Positions 1-8,988 of a DNA stretch of 64,000 bases are shown here, piece after piece. Origin of the DNA: Corynebacterium ulcerans (GTDB lineage: Bacteria; Actinomycetota; Actinomycetes; Mycobacteriales; Mycobacteriaceae); contig NZ_LT906443.1 in assembly GCF_900187135.1 (NCBI RefSeq), positions 2,356,001-2,420,000 on the forward strand, in the 5' to 3' direction. The notes below the pieces were generated by a model. The model was not told where the DNA came from, made no database searches, and worked only from the letters and a program-made list of their open reading frames with translations. Position numbers and translations under genes: made by a program. Each line of letters begins with the position of its first letter. Positions within the stretch are counted from its first letter, which is position 1.

Positions 1-1
1 C

Positions 2-1060
2 AACGGGATTCGGATAACAGCTAACGAGGCAGTGGCTTCGGACTCTAGTCCTTATGAGGCTGCTATTCGGAAAAAGCAAGCACAGCATTCCGCACCATTG
101 CGTGTCGACGAATACGCTTCTTATTACTCCTCGCAACGGGGGAGGTTCAGCGAAATTAACGTCCTCCCTCCTAGTAAGAAGGTGGCAGATTCAGACTCTA
201 GGTTGTCGCTATTGGATTCCTTTAGCTTCTTTAACAATTGGGATAAAGAAATTTCTGTTTATGTGGTGACGCCATCAGTTATAAGCATGCTGGCCGACAG
301 CGAGCTGAAAACTCTCGATAAAAAAGTAATCGACCGCTTAGAACAGACAATTGCTCACGGCGGGGCAGTGGCCTTTAATCCGGATCTCGTTGAATCAGGA
401 AAAATCAATGTGGCCGTTAAAAGGAAAACGACTGACAAAGACGGCGACCATCACGAACTTCTTGCGATGGCTGTGCCAGGCGCCCATACTAACGCCGTGG
501 TCGTCTCTCCAGAGACCGCGCGATCTTTGGGCGTAGAAGCAGTATTCCGGGCTTCTTACTTAGTGGGTGGTTCGGAGCTTAGTTGGTGGGAGAAACTAAA
601 GCCAGGCTATTCCGGAGATGACTTTGCCAATGTCACGGTAACGAGGCTGTCGGCGTTACAAGATCGGTTTGAAGTGGCAGTAGTTTTGTTCCTGTCGTGG
701 GTGCTGTGCTTTGGCCTCATCCTTCTCCTAGTGGCGTTGGCCAGCTTTGAGACTCGTCGTGAAGTCACCACAATGTTCTCCCTAGGAGGGGAGAAGAAGC
801 TGATTCGACGATTCAGTGCGATGCAAGGACTATTCGTAGCCTTGACCGGCGCAGTAGGAACTATGGTTTGGCTGTTCGCGTTAGAGCGTGCAGAGCTGAT
901 CCGCTTACCTGTCGAAGATCATCCGTTCAGAGTGTTTGATATCCCTTGGATGATGGTTGCTGTCTATGCAGTAGGCGTGGTTTTTGTAGGGTGGCTAACG
1001 GGATATGCTTACGGGATAAAGCGGGGTCGTGATTATGATTCTTTAGTCCCTAGGAGATAG
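2..1060 (+). CDS. FtsX-like ABC transporter permease, C-terminal part
   Basis: The frame is open to the left edge, so only the C-terminal 350 or so residues are present; the GTG at 32 is probably internal. The first two thirds is a soluble, extracytoplasmic-looking region. Three hydrophobic segments follow, at about residues 214-238, 265-287 and 304-326 counted from the GTG, separated by a charged loop with FSLGGEKKLIRRF. This layout matches the last three membrane helices of MacB/FtsX-family permeases, in which a large periplasmic-type domain precedes the final helices. Such proteins work with a separate ATPase, which would lie to the left. Family assignment rests on topology and the loop sequence; the substrate is unknown. 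The gene ends in a terminator shared with the opposing operon. Confidence 0.65.
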   Translation, partial: NGIRITANEAVASDSSPYEAAIRKKQAQHSAPLRVDEYASYYSSQRGRFSEINVLPPSKKVADSDSRLSLLDSFSFFNNWDKEISVYVVTPSVISMLADSELKTLDKKVIDRLEQTIAHGGAVAFNPDLVESGKINVAVKRKTTDKDGDHHELLAMAVPGAHTNAVVVSPETARSLGVEAVFRASYLVGGSELSWWEKLKPGYSGDDFANVTVTRLSALQDRFEVAVVLFLSWVLCFGLILLLVALASFETRREVTTMFSLGGEKKLIRRFSAMQGLFVALTGAVGTMVWLFALERAELIRLPVEDHPFRVFDIPWMMVAVYAVGVVFVGWLTGYAYGIKRGRDYDSLVPRR

Positions 1061-1064
1061 AGAA

Positions 1065-1104
1065 AAAGCGAGGTCCTCACCAGTTCTGGTGAGGACCTCG
1101 CTTT
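1065..1104. terminator. Bidirectional rho-independent terminator
   Basis: A perfect 17-bp inverted repeat (arms 1065-1081 and 1088-1104) with a 6-base loop carries A and T runs at its outer ends. It lies between converging genes and can serve the permease gene on the plus strand and the protease operon on the minus strand. Confidence 0.9.
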
Positions 1105-1135
1105 ATGTGTGAGCTACAAACTAACCCGAGGAGTT

Positions 1136-1876
1136 TTAGTGGCTGTGGAAGGGGAGCGGGAAACTTGGAAGCGGAATGACGGTGGGGAAAGCGGTGGCGT
1201 CGATAAGCGGGCTAGGAGCGTCGGCGGCGGGCGGTTTGGACGCTCCGCTTATGGCTGAAATCCACTCGGTGTGCTCCGCAACAGGCGTGTACCAGCCGAC
1301 CGTACCTGTGTGACTGGTCATGCTGAGAACGCCGACCACAGCGTTGCCTTCCATCAACGGGCCTCCGGAATCGCCTTGGCGGAGGATTCCTTGGCTGATC
1401 CATTGCTCAATTAAGACGGCCTGGCGGTCGGGGCCGGGGACGTTGGTGACACGGCGCTGTGTTGTAGCCTCCGCCCACTGCGCGTGGCCGTGGGTGATCC
1501 CGCCCCAGCCTGCAGCGATGGTTTTTTCACCAAAAGACAGGTTGTTGCTGGAAAGCGTCATCGGCGCTGTGCCAGATGGTCGATCAAGCTTGATTAACGC
1601 GATATCTGCGGTGGGGTGGGGAATTTGTTCGACAGCGCGGAAGACTTGGCCGCCGACGCCGATAGTTGATGGTCCGGCGCCAAGGCAATGCCGAGCGCTC
1701 AATACCCATTCAGGAGTTACAAGAGCGCCTGTGCATTGCTGCTCTCCTAGTCCCACATAAGCGAGACTGGGTTGATTGGTTGCAGTGCCGCCGACGACTG
1801 CGTGACTAGGAGCAACTATTCCTAGCGAGAGAGCGACGGCGGTGGTGACAGCAGATAATCGGCGAAAAAGCCGCAT
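1136..1876 (-). CDS. Secreted trypsin-like serine protease
   Basis: A 246-residue chymotrypsin-fold (S1) protease. An N-terminal signal peptide (residues 1-26, ending PSHA) is followed directly by VVGG, the equivalent of the mature trypsin N-terminus. The triad is visible: His63 in SARHC, Asp91 in TADIALIKL and Ser170 in GDSGGPL; Cys48 and Cys64 are placed to form the usual disulfide beside the catalytic His. A proline-rich tail of about 35 residues follows the domain. The lack of an obvious pro-segment suggests that signal peptidase cleavage itself yields the active N-terminus, which is inference. It is the last gene of a four-gene minus-strand operon; its ATG touches the stop codon of the ArsC-like gene (TAA then ATG), so translation is probably coupled. 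The substrate is unknown. Confidence 0.88.
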   Translation of the reverse strand: MRLFRRLSAVTTAVALSLGIVAPSHAVVGGTATNQPSLAYVGLGEQQCTGALVTPEWVLSARHCLGAGPSTIGVGGQVFRAVEQIPHPTADIALIKLDRPSGTAPMTLSSNNLSFGEKTIAAGWGGITHGHAQWAEATTQRRVTNVPGPDRQAVLIEQWISQGILRQGDSGGPLMEGNAVVGVLSMTSHTGTVGWYTPVAEHTEWISAISGASKPPAADAPSPLIDATAFPTVIPLPSFPLPFHSH

Positions 1877-2221
1877 TTAGAGAATCTCCTCTATTACTTC
1901 CGTGGGACGTGCAAGGCGTACGCCTTTATCCGTGGATACGATCGGCCGTTGAATAAGCCGGGGGTGTTTTACCATCGTAGCAATGAGATCGTCGTCGGAA
2001 GTTTCTGGCGAGAGGCCTAGGTCTTGGTAGAGCTGCTCGTTTGTTCGTATTGCCTCGTGGGGGCTTAGCCCTGCTGTGCGTAGGAGGTCGCGAAGAGTGT
2101 CCTCGCTAGGAGGGGAAGAGAGGTAATTAATGACCTGCACATCATCATGCCCTCGATCCTGCACGAACTCCAGCGCCGCGCGCGACTTAGAGCAGTGTGA
2201 ATTGTGATAGATGGTGATCAT
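1877..2221 (-). CDS. ArsC/Spx-family protein (arsenate reductase-like)
   Basis: A 114-residue thioredoxin-fold protein of the ArsC/YffB group. The N-terminus MITIYHNSHCSKSR carries the single active-site Cys in the HCSKSR loop, and the C-terminal half has the RLIQRPIV segment typical of glutaredoxin-coupled ArsC, whose Arg helps bind arsenate or thiol substrate. The start at 2221 is chosen because it forms an ATGA overlap with the upstream stop and the domain begins there; a longer reading from 2254 would add an atypical N-terminus. It sits in an operon with a DUF402 protein and two exported proteins and has no arsenic genes nearby, so a general thiol-redox role is as likely as arsenate reduction. 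Confidence 0.85.
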   Translation of the reverse strand: MITIYHNSHCSKSRAALEFVQDRGHDDVQVINYLSSPPSEDTLRDLLRTAGLSPHEAIRTNEQLYQDLGLSPETSDDDLIATMVKHPRLIQRPIVSTDKGVRLARPTEVIEEIL

Positions 2222-2751
2222 GGTGCGGGCTCCAGTTTGACGGTGTCGGCCCATTCTAGGTCGTAGCCTAGGGAGGAGAGCCAGCTCATGGGATCGTCGT
2301 TGTAGCGGGTTATTCCTTCGACGGCGAGGAGGGTCGCGTCAATTGCACGTTCGGCTTCTTCTGCGGTGATGATGCCCGCTGAGGTTGCTGCTGCGAGCTC
2401 ATCGATGTCTACCACTTTGACGGGTTCCCCGGTTACGGAGATGAGGTCCACATACAAGTCGCGAGTGACCCACATGTTGTCTTCTCGGGAAATATCGGCG
2501 ACATCAAAGTAGAAATCCTGACGTTCGTCGACACCTTCACGGAAATGGAAGATATTGGCTCGCAATCCCAAGCTAGGCAGGAGCCATGACTCTAGGTAGC
2601 CGAATTTGGGATGGTCAGCACCACGGGCCATGTACAGGCCAAAATCGGTGGAGTGAAAGTCGTCTACGCGCCGCTGAAAACCTTTGGGGTCGATATTGGT
2701 CATCGACGATGGATCGAAGGTTTCCTTTTTCACTGGATGCAGGTCAACCAT
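2218..2751 (-). CDS. DUF402-domain protein
   Basis: A 177-residue soluble protein. The middle holds the DUF402 core: a beta-rich stretch ending in RDLYVDLI, then an acidic VVDIDEL, resembling the conserved acidic clusters of this family, which in characterised relatives bind a divalent metal and act on phosphorylated nucleotides or ribonucleotide conjugates. The C-terminal helix region (about 120-160) is also usual for the family. The gene overlaps its neighbours at both ends (TAATG at 2749-2753 and ATGA at 2218-2221), so it is co-translated with the secreted protein upstream and the ArsC-like protein downstream. The exact reaction is unknown. Confidence 0.75.
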   Translation of the reverse strand: MVDLHPVKKETFDPSSMTNIDPKGFQRRVDDFHSTDFGLYMARGADHPKFGYLESWLLPSLGLRANIFHFREGVDERQDFYFDVADISREDNMWVTRDLYVDLISVTGEPVKVVDIDELAAATSAGIITAEEAERAIDATLLAVEGITRYNDDPMSWLSSLGYDLEWADTVKLEPAP

Positions 2752-3461
2752 TATTTCACCTCGAAGAGTGCAGCCGTGGGTAGGAAAGTGCAGGGGCTTG
2801 CCTCTGTGGCAATAGTTCCCTCGATGAGTGCAATGACGCGTCCCTTCCCCGTATCAGCGGTTCCGGATACGGTGCTAGGGCCATCTGGGTTGATTCCGTG
2901 GCCGACGAGTCGAGTACTTCCGCCCTGCAACGTGGAAAGATTAAACCAGTGAACATTCATTGCTTGATGCTCATTGGGGGCGAGTTTTCCAGTTCCTAGC
3001 GCGGTGAAAACAAAGGCGGTTTCGCCTTCTTTTGCTCCTGGTGCTGGAATTTCTGCAGGTCCGGGAACGGCGATTGCTGACCCTGTGGCAGTCAGTTGCC
3101 CGCTGATGCAGCGTCCCGCGATGCTGGGCCAGAGGAACTGGTTGAACTGGGGACCATTGTCGGGGACTTTAATTTCCCCCTGCCCGGTCCCTTCTATGAA
3201 GGCCACGGCTGCGAGCAGTTGGTTGCGGATTGGTTCAGGCAGGGTGTTGGCAAAGTCTTTCGCTTTGCTGAGGGTTTCGGCATTCGGGCGTCCGAGTTGG
3301 TCCAGGGGGAGCCAGGAGGAGAGGTCAACCGTCGACGAGGACGACAAAAGCGGCGCTGCCGGCAGAGGTTGTGCAGGCATAGCGGTTGCACCACCGATTG
3401 AGGTGAGAGTGCAAGTAGCCGCGAGAAGCGTCGCGGTGATGGCGTGGGTAATTCGGCGCAC
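2751..3461 (-). CDS. Secreted protein of unknown function
   Basis: A 236-residue protein with a clear signal peptide: charged MRRITH, a hydrophobic core to about residue 24 and an Ala-rich cleavage region around residue 28. The mature part opens with a Pro/Ser/Ala-rich linker and then carries a predicted beta-rich domain with two cysteines (near residues 117 and 223) that could form a disulfide. I do not recognise a named family; similar exported proteins occur in mycolic-acid actinobacteria. It is the first gene of the operon ending in the trypsin-like protease, so the promoter for all four genes should lie in 3462-3832. Its co-transcription with a protease raises the possibility that it is a substrate or inhibitor, but nothing in the sequence proves this. 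Confidence 0.7.
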   Translation of the reverse strand: MRRITHAITATLLAATCTLTSIGGATAMPAQPLPAAPLLSSSSTVDLSSWLPLDQLGRPNAETLSKAKDFANTLPEPIRNQLLAAVAFIEGTGQGEIKVPDNGPQFNQFLWPSIAGRCISGQLTATGSAIAVPGPAEIPAPGAKEGETAFVFTALGTGKLAPNEHQAMNVHWFNLSTLQGGSTRLVGHGINPDGPSTVSGTADTGKGRVIALIEGTIATEASPCTFLPTAALFEVK

Positions 3462-3832
3462 GTACAGCCTTCCTAGCTATTGGATTTGCTATTGCCGTAT
3501 AGAGAGACGTGTTTATTGGGCGAGGGAAGCCAATAAATACAATAGCAAGTCACAATAATCACAAGAGTTTACTCGAATAACAGTAGTCACTGCTTTAATA
3601 GTGTCAAGGGTTACTAACTAATATTCTCAATGTGGGGGAACGGAAAAATTCCTCTCTTGATACACGTCGCTCATCGTGATCTTTTTGTTACATGTTGCTG
3701 TATCTACGTTTCTAACGTGCACAGTTGTGGGTAAGTGGAGTAATGTAACAGCGCTGTACTATGCGCCCGGACTCTTCGCATGATTCGGCGACGTGATTTT
3801 ACCAGGCGCATCCAATTTTTCAGGAGACACTT
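3462..3832. other. Divergent intergenic region between the secreted-protein operon and typA
   Basis: About 370 bases without a credible ORF, A+T-richer than its surroundings. It must hold the promoters of two divergent units. I could not place -35/-10 boxes with confidence. The only clear element is the ribosome binding site AGGAG at 3822-3826, which fixes the TTG start of typA. No riboswitch-like or strong hairpin structure was seen. Confidence 0.6.
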
Positions 3833-5743
3833 TTGACCCGTCCAGAGTTTCGCAATGTAGCCATCGTTGCGCACGTTGACCACGGAAAGACCACCCTTGT
3901 AGACGCTATGCTGCGTCAGTCAGGCGCCTTCGATGAACACGCAGAGCTCGTCGACCGCGTGATGGACTCTGGAGACCTAGAAAAGGAAAAGGGCATCACC
4001 ATCCTGGCCAAGAACACGGCTATTCGTCGTAAAGGCGCGGGCAAAGAGGGTAACGATCTCGTTATTAACGTGATCGATACTCCTGGCCACGCTGACTTCG
4101 GTGGCGAGGTTGAGCGCGCCTTGAGCATGGTGGATGGCGTCGTTTTGCTTGTCGACGCTTCCGAAGGTCCGCTACCACAGACCCGATTCGTTCTGGGTAA
4201 GGCGCTCGCAGCGAAAATGCCGGTGATCATCTTGGTCAACAAGACTGACCGGCCTGATGCGCGTATTGACGAGGTGGTCGAGGAGTCTCAGGACCTCCTC
4301 CTAGAGCTGGCCTCAGCTTTGGACGACCCCGAGGCTGCAGAAGCCGCAGAGCAGCTGCTCGACCTGCCGGTTCTCTACGCTTCTGGCCGTGAAGGCAAGG
4401 CGTCTGTGGAAAACCCCGGCAACGGCAACATCCCCGAGGCTGAAGATCTTCAAGCGCTTTTCGACGTTATCTACGACGTCATGCCAGAGCCCACCGTCAA
4501 TGTTGATGGGCCTTTGCAGGCGCATGTGACCAACTTGGACTCTTCCTCCTTCCTAGGCCGCATCGGCTTGATCCGTGTGCACTCCGGCACGTTGAAGAAG
4601 GGGCAACAGGTCGCTTGGATTCACTACGATGAGGACGGCAATCAGCACACCAAGAGCGCTAAAATCGCCGAACTGCTGCGCACCGTTGGTGTGACTCGCG
4701 TGCCTGCCGATGAGGTAGTGGCAGGAGATATTGCTGCTATCTCCGGCATTGATTCTGTGATGATCGGCGATACTCTCGCTGACCCAGAAAACCCTGTTGC
4801 GCTTCCACGTATCACCGTTGATGAGCCTGCGATCTCCATGACCATCGGTGTCAATACTTCGCCTTTGGCCGGCCGTGGTGGCGGCGACAAGCTGACTGCT
4901 CGTGTGGTGAAAGCACGCTTGGATCAGGAATTGATCGGTAACGTGTCCATCCGTGTCCTTCCTACTGAGCGTCCAGACGCATGGGAAGTTCAGGGCCGTG
5001 GTGAAATGTCGCTGTCGGTCCTCGTGGAGACGATGCGTCGTGAAGGCTTTGAGTTGACCGTCGGCAAGCCTCAGGTAGTCACGCAGACTATCGACGGCAA
5101 GCTCTACGAGCCCTATGAGCACATGGTCATCGATATCCCATCGGAGTACCAGGGCAACGTCACCCAGCTGATGGCTGCGCGTAAGGGGCAGATGCTGTCT
5201 ATGGACAACATCTCTGATGACTGGGTCCGCATGGAATACAAGGTTCCTGCACGCGGCCTGATCAGCTTCCGTACCATCTTCCTCACCGAGACTCGTGGTA
5301 CCGGCATTGCCAACTCCTACTCAGAAGGCATCGACGTATGGGCAGGTGAAATCAAGGGGCGTGCATCCGGCTCCCTCGTGGCGGACCGTTCTGGCCAGAT
5401 CACCGCTTACGCTCTCACGCAGCTTTCCGACCGCGGCAACTTCTTCGTCGAGCCAGGCATGGAAGCTTATGAAGGCATGGTCGTTGGTGCTAACAACCGT
5501 GATGAAGACATGGATGTGAACATCACCAAGGAAAAGAAGCTGACCAACATGCGCTCAGCTACTGCTGATGCCACCGTCACACTGGCCAAGGCACATGTGC
5601 TTTCCCTCGACGAAGCCATGGAGTTCTGTGGTCAGGATGAGTGTGTGGAAGTGACCCCAGACGTCCTACGCGTACGCAAGGTCATTCTCAATGCCACCGA
5701 GCGTGGCCGTGCCCGTGCACGTGAGAAAGCACGCAACAAGTAA
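3833..5743 (+). CDS. typA: Ribosome-associated GTPase TypA/BipA
   Basis: A 636-residue translational GTPase of the EF-G-like TypA/BipA family, which binds the 70S ribosome and helps 50S assembly and stress adaptation. The GTPase motifs are intact: AHVDHGKTT (residues 13-21), GITI (54-57), DTPGH (82-86) and NKTD (137-140). The EF-Tu-like domain II, two EF-G-like alpha/beta domains and the C-terminal BipA-specific domain follow, and the length is normal. The start is TTG at 3833, supported by AGGAG six bases upstream. It has few STAGGAR motifs, as expected for a well-expressed gene with strong codon bias. lpqW begins 10 bases after the stop, the same neighbour as in mycobacteria. Confidence 0.97.
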   Translation: MTRPEFRNVAIVAHVDHGKTTLVDAMLRQSGAFDEHAELVDRVMDSGDLEKEKGITILAKNTAIRRKGAGKEGNDLVINVIDTPGHADFGGEVERALSMVDGVVLLVDASEGPLPQTRFVLGKALAAKMPVIILVNKTDRPDARIDEVVEESQDLLLELASALDDPEAAEAAEQLLDLPVLYASGREGKASVENPGNGNIPEAEDLQALFDVIYDVMPEPTVNVDGPLQAHVTNLDSSSFLGRIGLIRVHSGTLKKGQQVAWIHYDEDGNQHTKSAKIAELLRTVGVTRVPADEVVAGDIAAISGIDSVMIGDTLADPENPVALPRITVDEPAISMTIGVNTSPLAGRGGGDKLTARVVKARLDQELIGNVSIRVLPTERPDAWEVQGRGEMSLSVLVETMRREGFELTVGKPQVVTQTIDGKLYEPYEHMVIDIPSEYQGNVTQLMAARKGQMLSMDNISDDWVRMEYKVPARGLISFRTIFLTETRGTGIANSYSEGIDVWAGEIKGRASGSLVADRSGQITAYALTQLSDRGNFFVEPGMEAYEGMVVGANNRDEDMDVNITKEKKLTNMRSATADATVTLAKAHVLSLDEAMEFCGQDECVEVTPDVLRVRKVILNATERGRARAREKARNK

Positions 5744-5753
5744 GATAGCTCGC

Positions 5754-7310
5754 ATGATGAACAAGCACCGCGTTTTCCTAGCAACAATCTCGGCCGCGGT
5801 GCTTGTGTCATGTTCGGCAAATCCCGGTCCCGCACCGGTGGAAAAAGAACCGGAATCTCCCCCTGTCAGTAGTGCTGCCAGCAGTACCTCGGCGGCACCA
5901 AAGCCGGAAAAGAAAACCAAAAAGTCGGTGTCGATAGGCATAGATCCGATTACCGGAGGATTGAATCCACACGTGTTGTCGGACGACTCTGTGTTTGTTC
6001 GTGCGCTTGCCACCCTCGTCCTTCCTAGCGCCTTCCTAGGAGGGGAGATTAATGCTGATCTTCTTACCTCCGCGCAGGAGATAGCTCCTCCTACTAGCAC
6101 GAGCGCTGTTCAGACGGTGCGGTATACCATTCGTTCGGAAGCTCAGTGGAGCGACGGAACCCCCATCACAGTGTCCGACTTCCAATATCTGTGGGAGGCG
6201 AAGTCGACAAACCCGGGCGTTCTGGGCGCATCGAAGTATCGAGCAATAGCTGGAATTCGCTCCTCTAATGGCGGTCGTACGGTAGACGTGGATTTCTCTG
6301 CCAAAGTAGCCGATTGGCGTGACCTATTTTCCGCACTCCTACCCAGCCACCTATTGCGAGATAGCGACGCTAGCTTCACCTCAGTAATGGCTCACAGCAT
6401 TCCGGCTTCGGGATGGAAGTATTCGCTGGCGAGCGTCGACAAACAACGAGGAATCCTCACGCTGAATCGCAATGATCGCTTCTGGGGCAAAAACCCTGCG
6501 AAGAATGAGACGATTACTTTCTCCGAAGTTCGCGATGTAACCCAGGGGGCGGAGATGCTGCGGACGGGGCAAATCCATTACCTTGACATCACTCCTACGG
6601 AGGTCGCCCGCGAGGCCTTCGAGTTGATGCCGAACACTCAGGTGCGCACTCAAGAAAGCCCCCTAACGCTCCAGCTGATCGCCAACCTTAATCTGAGCGA
6701 GGCCCAACGGGCCGAATTACGGTCGCTGGTGGACCGCCGACTAATTGCCAAGCTAGCTATGGGGCGTTCTAGCGACTTGGTGGTGGCGTCGGAAAGCTAT
6801 GAGCCCCATGCGGAGCTGCTTGCGTCCCTAGGAAGGGACGTGAGGATCGGCGTTGATCCCGCGGATCCACACGCAGAAAACGCCGCCCGCGCGCTCGTGG
6901 ATCTTCTTGCGCGCCATGGAGTAGGTGCGAAGCTCGTGACCACGGACACCGCCTCTCTCCTAGGCACGAAGCTTATCGACGGCAGCGTGGATGCCATCAT
7001 GACGTGGAATTCTGCGAACAATCTTGATCGCTACCAATGCTCACGGCCTAAACCGGCCACTAATTTCACCAACTGGTGCAACAAACAAACCGATGTTGAA
7101 ATCAGCGAAGTGCTCGCTGGTGTTCGCACGCCAGAGGACTTCAACGCGATTGCCTCCAACATCGAAACAAGCCAACACTTTACTACCGAGATCACCAAGG
7201 ACCTGCGCCTACAAGTGCGCGGCAGCGGTATCGTAGGACCGGACCCACAGCTAGATCAGTGGCCAGAAGACCTTGCAGCCCTGGCCACTTGGACACCCAA
7301 AGAGGACTAA
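5754..7310 (+). CDS. lpqW: Lipoprotein LpqW (solute-binding-protein family 5 fold)
   Basis: A 518-residue lipoprotein. The signal peptide ends in the lipobox LVSC (Cys20), followed by a Pro/Ser/Ala linker and a domain of the ABC oligopeptide-binding type (SBP_bac_5). No transporter genes are nearby. Position after typA and before mshB is the conserved place of LpqW, which in mycobacteria and C. glutamicum influences lipomannan/lipoarabinomannan synthesis rather than peptide import; that role is taken from those orthologues. The ATG at 5754 (or the adjacent 5757) is used because a longer reading would run into typA. The stop overlaps the mshB start as TAATG, so mshB is probably translationally coupled. 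The lipoprotein should face outward from the plasma membrane. Confidence 0.85.
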   Translation: MMNKHRVFLATISAAVLVSCSANPGPAPVEKEPESPPVSSAASSTSAAPKPEKKTKKSVSIGIDPITGGLNPHVLSDDSVFVRALATLVLPSAFLGGEINADLLTSAQEIAPPTSTSAVQTVRYTIRSEAQWSDGTPITVSDFQYLWEAKSTNPGVLGASKYRAIAGIRSSNGGRTVDVDFSAKVADWRDLFSALLPSHLLRDSDASFTSVMAHSIPASGWKYSLASVDKQRGILTLNRNDRFWGKNPAKNETITFSEVRDVTQGAEMLRTGQIHYLDITPTEVAREAFELMPNTQVRTQESPLTLQLIANLNLSEAQRAELRSLVDRRLIAKLAMGRSSDLVVASESYEPHAELLASLGRDVRIGVDPADPHAENAARALVDLLARHGVGAKLVTTDTASLLGTKLIDGSVDAIMTWNSANNLDRYQCSRPKPATNFTNWCNKQTDVEISEVLAGVRTPEDFNAIASNIETSQHFTTEITKDLRLQVRGSGIVGPDPQLDQWPEDLAALATWTPKED

Positions 7311-8194
7311 TGCGCGACCTTATCGGCAAAAAAGTAATAGCCGTTCATGCCCACCCCGATGATGAAGCCATCTGGACTGGCGGACTCATCGCAGAACTCT
7401 CGCTCCGTGGTGCTGACGTCACCGTGGTGACATGCACGCTAGGAGAGCAAGGAGAAGTTATCGGCGAACCCTACCAAGGGCTCGTCGCAGACTCGGCCGA
7501 TCAACTGGGGGGATTCCGGATTGGGGAGTTGTCACGCTCCCTCTCTCTCCTAGGCGCGCGCGGGGAACACCTTGGCGGGGCGGGATATTGGCGCGACTCA
7601 GGAATGGTCGGTGATAAAGCACATGAACATCCCCGCGCATTCGTCTCCTCTGGTGAGGAAGCAGTGGAGCAGCTCGTTGAAATTCTGGCGCGAATTAACC
7701 CCGACCTCGTGATCACCTACGGGCCCGATGGAGGATACGGACACCCAGACCACATTCAAGCGCACAAGATCACGCATGAAGCCGTCCGGCGTGTGCCCGT
7801 CGCCCGCATCATTTGGGCCGTCACAGATAAAACAGACCTTGACGCCGGACTCGATGCCATCAGCGCCGTTCCCGAAGCTTGGCGACGCTCGCGCCCAGAT
7901 GAAATAGCGTGCGTCGAGAGCGTCGACGTCCGTATCCTACTGAGCGATGAGGCCTTCGCTAGGAAAAAGGAAGCAATGAAAGCCCATGCCACCCAACTCT
8001 GGGTTGCAGACGGATCCACAACTGCGACCAACCCCCACGCCGCTATCGCTGGCGTTAGCGATCCGAATGCGGCGCCGGCTGTTTTTGCGCTAAGCAACCT
8101 GATCGCCCAACCTCTCCTACGCACGGAGTGCTACCAGATGGGCCAAGGCCCCCTTCCTAGTGGCCTCGACATCGTTGCAGAACTAGTGAGATAA
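7310..8194 (+). CDS. mshB: Mycothiol biosynthesis deacetylase MshB
   Basis: A 294-residue zinc deacetylase of the LmbE/PIG-L family. It removes the acetyl group from GlcNAc-inositol, the second committed step of mycothiol synthesis. The ligand motif AHPDDE near the N-terminus (His15, Asp18) and HPDH (His145-His148) match the zinc site of MshB. The start at 7310 is set by the TAATG overlap with lpqW and by the family's usual N-terminus just before IAVHAHPDDE. The order lpqW-mshB-small membrane protein-fdxC-dapC is the same as around mycobacterial mshB, which separates it from the paralogous mycothiol-conjugate amidase Mca. Confidence 0.95.
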   Translation: MRDLIGKKVIAVHAHPDDEAIWTGGLIAELSLRGADVTVVTCTLGEQGEVIGEPYQGLVADSADQLGGFRIGELSRSLSLLGARGEHLGGAGYWRDSGMVGDKAHEHPRAFVSSGEEAVEQLVEILARINPDLVITYGPDGGYGHPDHIQAHKITHEAVRRVPVARIIWAVTDKTDLDAGLDAISAVPEAWRRSRPDEIACVESVDVRILLSDEAFARKKEAMKAHATQLWVADGSTTATNPHAAIAGVSDPNAAPAVFALSNLIAQPLLRTECYQMGQGPLPSGLDIVAELVR

Positions 8195-8198
8195 AAGA

Positions 8199-8600
8199 GT
8201 GGCTGAGCACATAACAAGCGATGACAACCGCTCCTACGTGTACCAAGAATTCAGTAGGGGAGAAGCGGCATGGGGACTTTTCTGGCTCTCCCTAGGAGGG
8301 GTTATTTCCGTCCTCCTAGAAATCGTCTATCTCAACACTTGGGTCGGGCCCGTGCCTGTGCCGTATACCGTCGCAATCGCGTTCTTATTCAACATGGTTC
8401 TGACAAAAACAGCGAAGTTGTGGACTAAAAAATCAGCCATTGCGCTTGTTCCAATGTATGCGTGGGCGTTGGGATTCTTTGGGCTGATGGTGGCGGGAGG
8501 TGTGACGGGGGATCAGCTGCTTGGATCAAGCCTTCGCCCCCTCCTACTCATGATTGCAGGTTTTGTAGGAGGCAGTTGGCCTCTGCTGCGCGGAAAGTGA
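8199..8600 (+). CDS. Small four-helix membrane protein
   Basis: A 133-residue protein with four hydrophobic segments, at about residues 23-45, 53-73, 82-102 and 110-128, joined by short loops. It starts at GTG 8199, four bases after mshB, and is followed by the fdxC promoter region. An unnamed membrane protein occupies this place in mycobacterial genomes as well. No catalytic motif is visible. The conserved location suggests a link with mshB or envelope redox functions, but that is inference. Confidence 0.8.
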   Translation: MAEHITSDDNRSYVYQEFSRGEAAWGLFWLSLGGVISVLLEIVYLNTWVGPVPVPYTVAIAFLFNMVLTKTAKLWTKKSAIALVPMYAWALGFFGLMVAGGVTGDQLLGSSLRPLLLMIAGFVGGSWPLLRGK

Positions 8601-8648
8601 CATAATGAATCGAATCATCCGAATACGTGAAGTGGAGATCTATAAGCA

Positions 8649-8966
8649 ATGACGTACACAATCGCACAGCCCTGCGTTGATGTCATGGATCGAGCATGCG
8701 TTGAGGAATGCCCAGTCGATTGCATCTACGAGGGAAAGCGTTCCCTGTACATCCACCCCGATGAGTGCGTCGACTGCGGAGCCTGCGAACCTGCGTGCCC
8801 GGTCGAAGCAATTTTTTATGAAGACGACGTTCCAGATGAGTGGCTGGATTATAACGACGCCAACGCTGCATTTTTCGACGACCTCGGCTCCCCAGGTGGT
8901 GCGGCCAAACTCGGCCCACAGGACTTCGACGCCAAACTTGTAGCCGACCTCCCTCCACAGGCGTAA
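8649..8966 (+). CDS. fdxC: 7Fe ferredoxin FdxC
   Basis: A 105-residue seven-iron ferredoxin, a soluble electron carrier. Cys9, Cys17 and Cys50 fit the [3Fe-4S] site and Cys21, Cys40, Cys43 and Cys46 the [4Fe-4S] site, following the arrangement of bacterial 7Fe ferredoxins; Cys25 is extra. The C-terminal acidic, Ala/Pro-rich extension is common in actinobacterial FdxC. The gene has its own short upstream region (8601-8648) and is followed after 22 bases by dapC, the conserved neighbour in actinobacteria. The electron-transfer partner cannot be told from the sequence. Confidence 0.95.
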   Translation: MTYTIAQPCVDVMDRACVEECPVDCIYEGKRSLYIHPDECVDCGACEPACPVEAIFYEDDVPDEWLDYNDANAAFFDDLGSPGGAAKLGPQDFDAKLVADLPPQA

Positions 8967-8988
8967 AAACATCTTCAAAGGACGGACC

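Noticed and set aside
2974..3558. 194-codon plus-strand ORF opposite the secreted-protein gene
   Set aside because: The minus-strand frame has a signal peptide and operon overlaps; this one has neither.
8640..8645. TATAAG as the -10 box of fdxC
   Set aside because: It is only 3 bases before the ATG, so transcription would start inside the gene.
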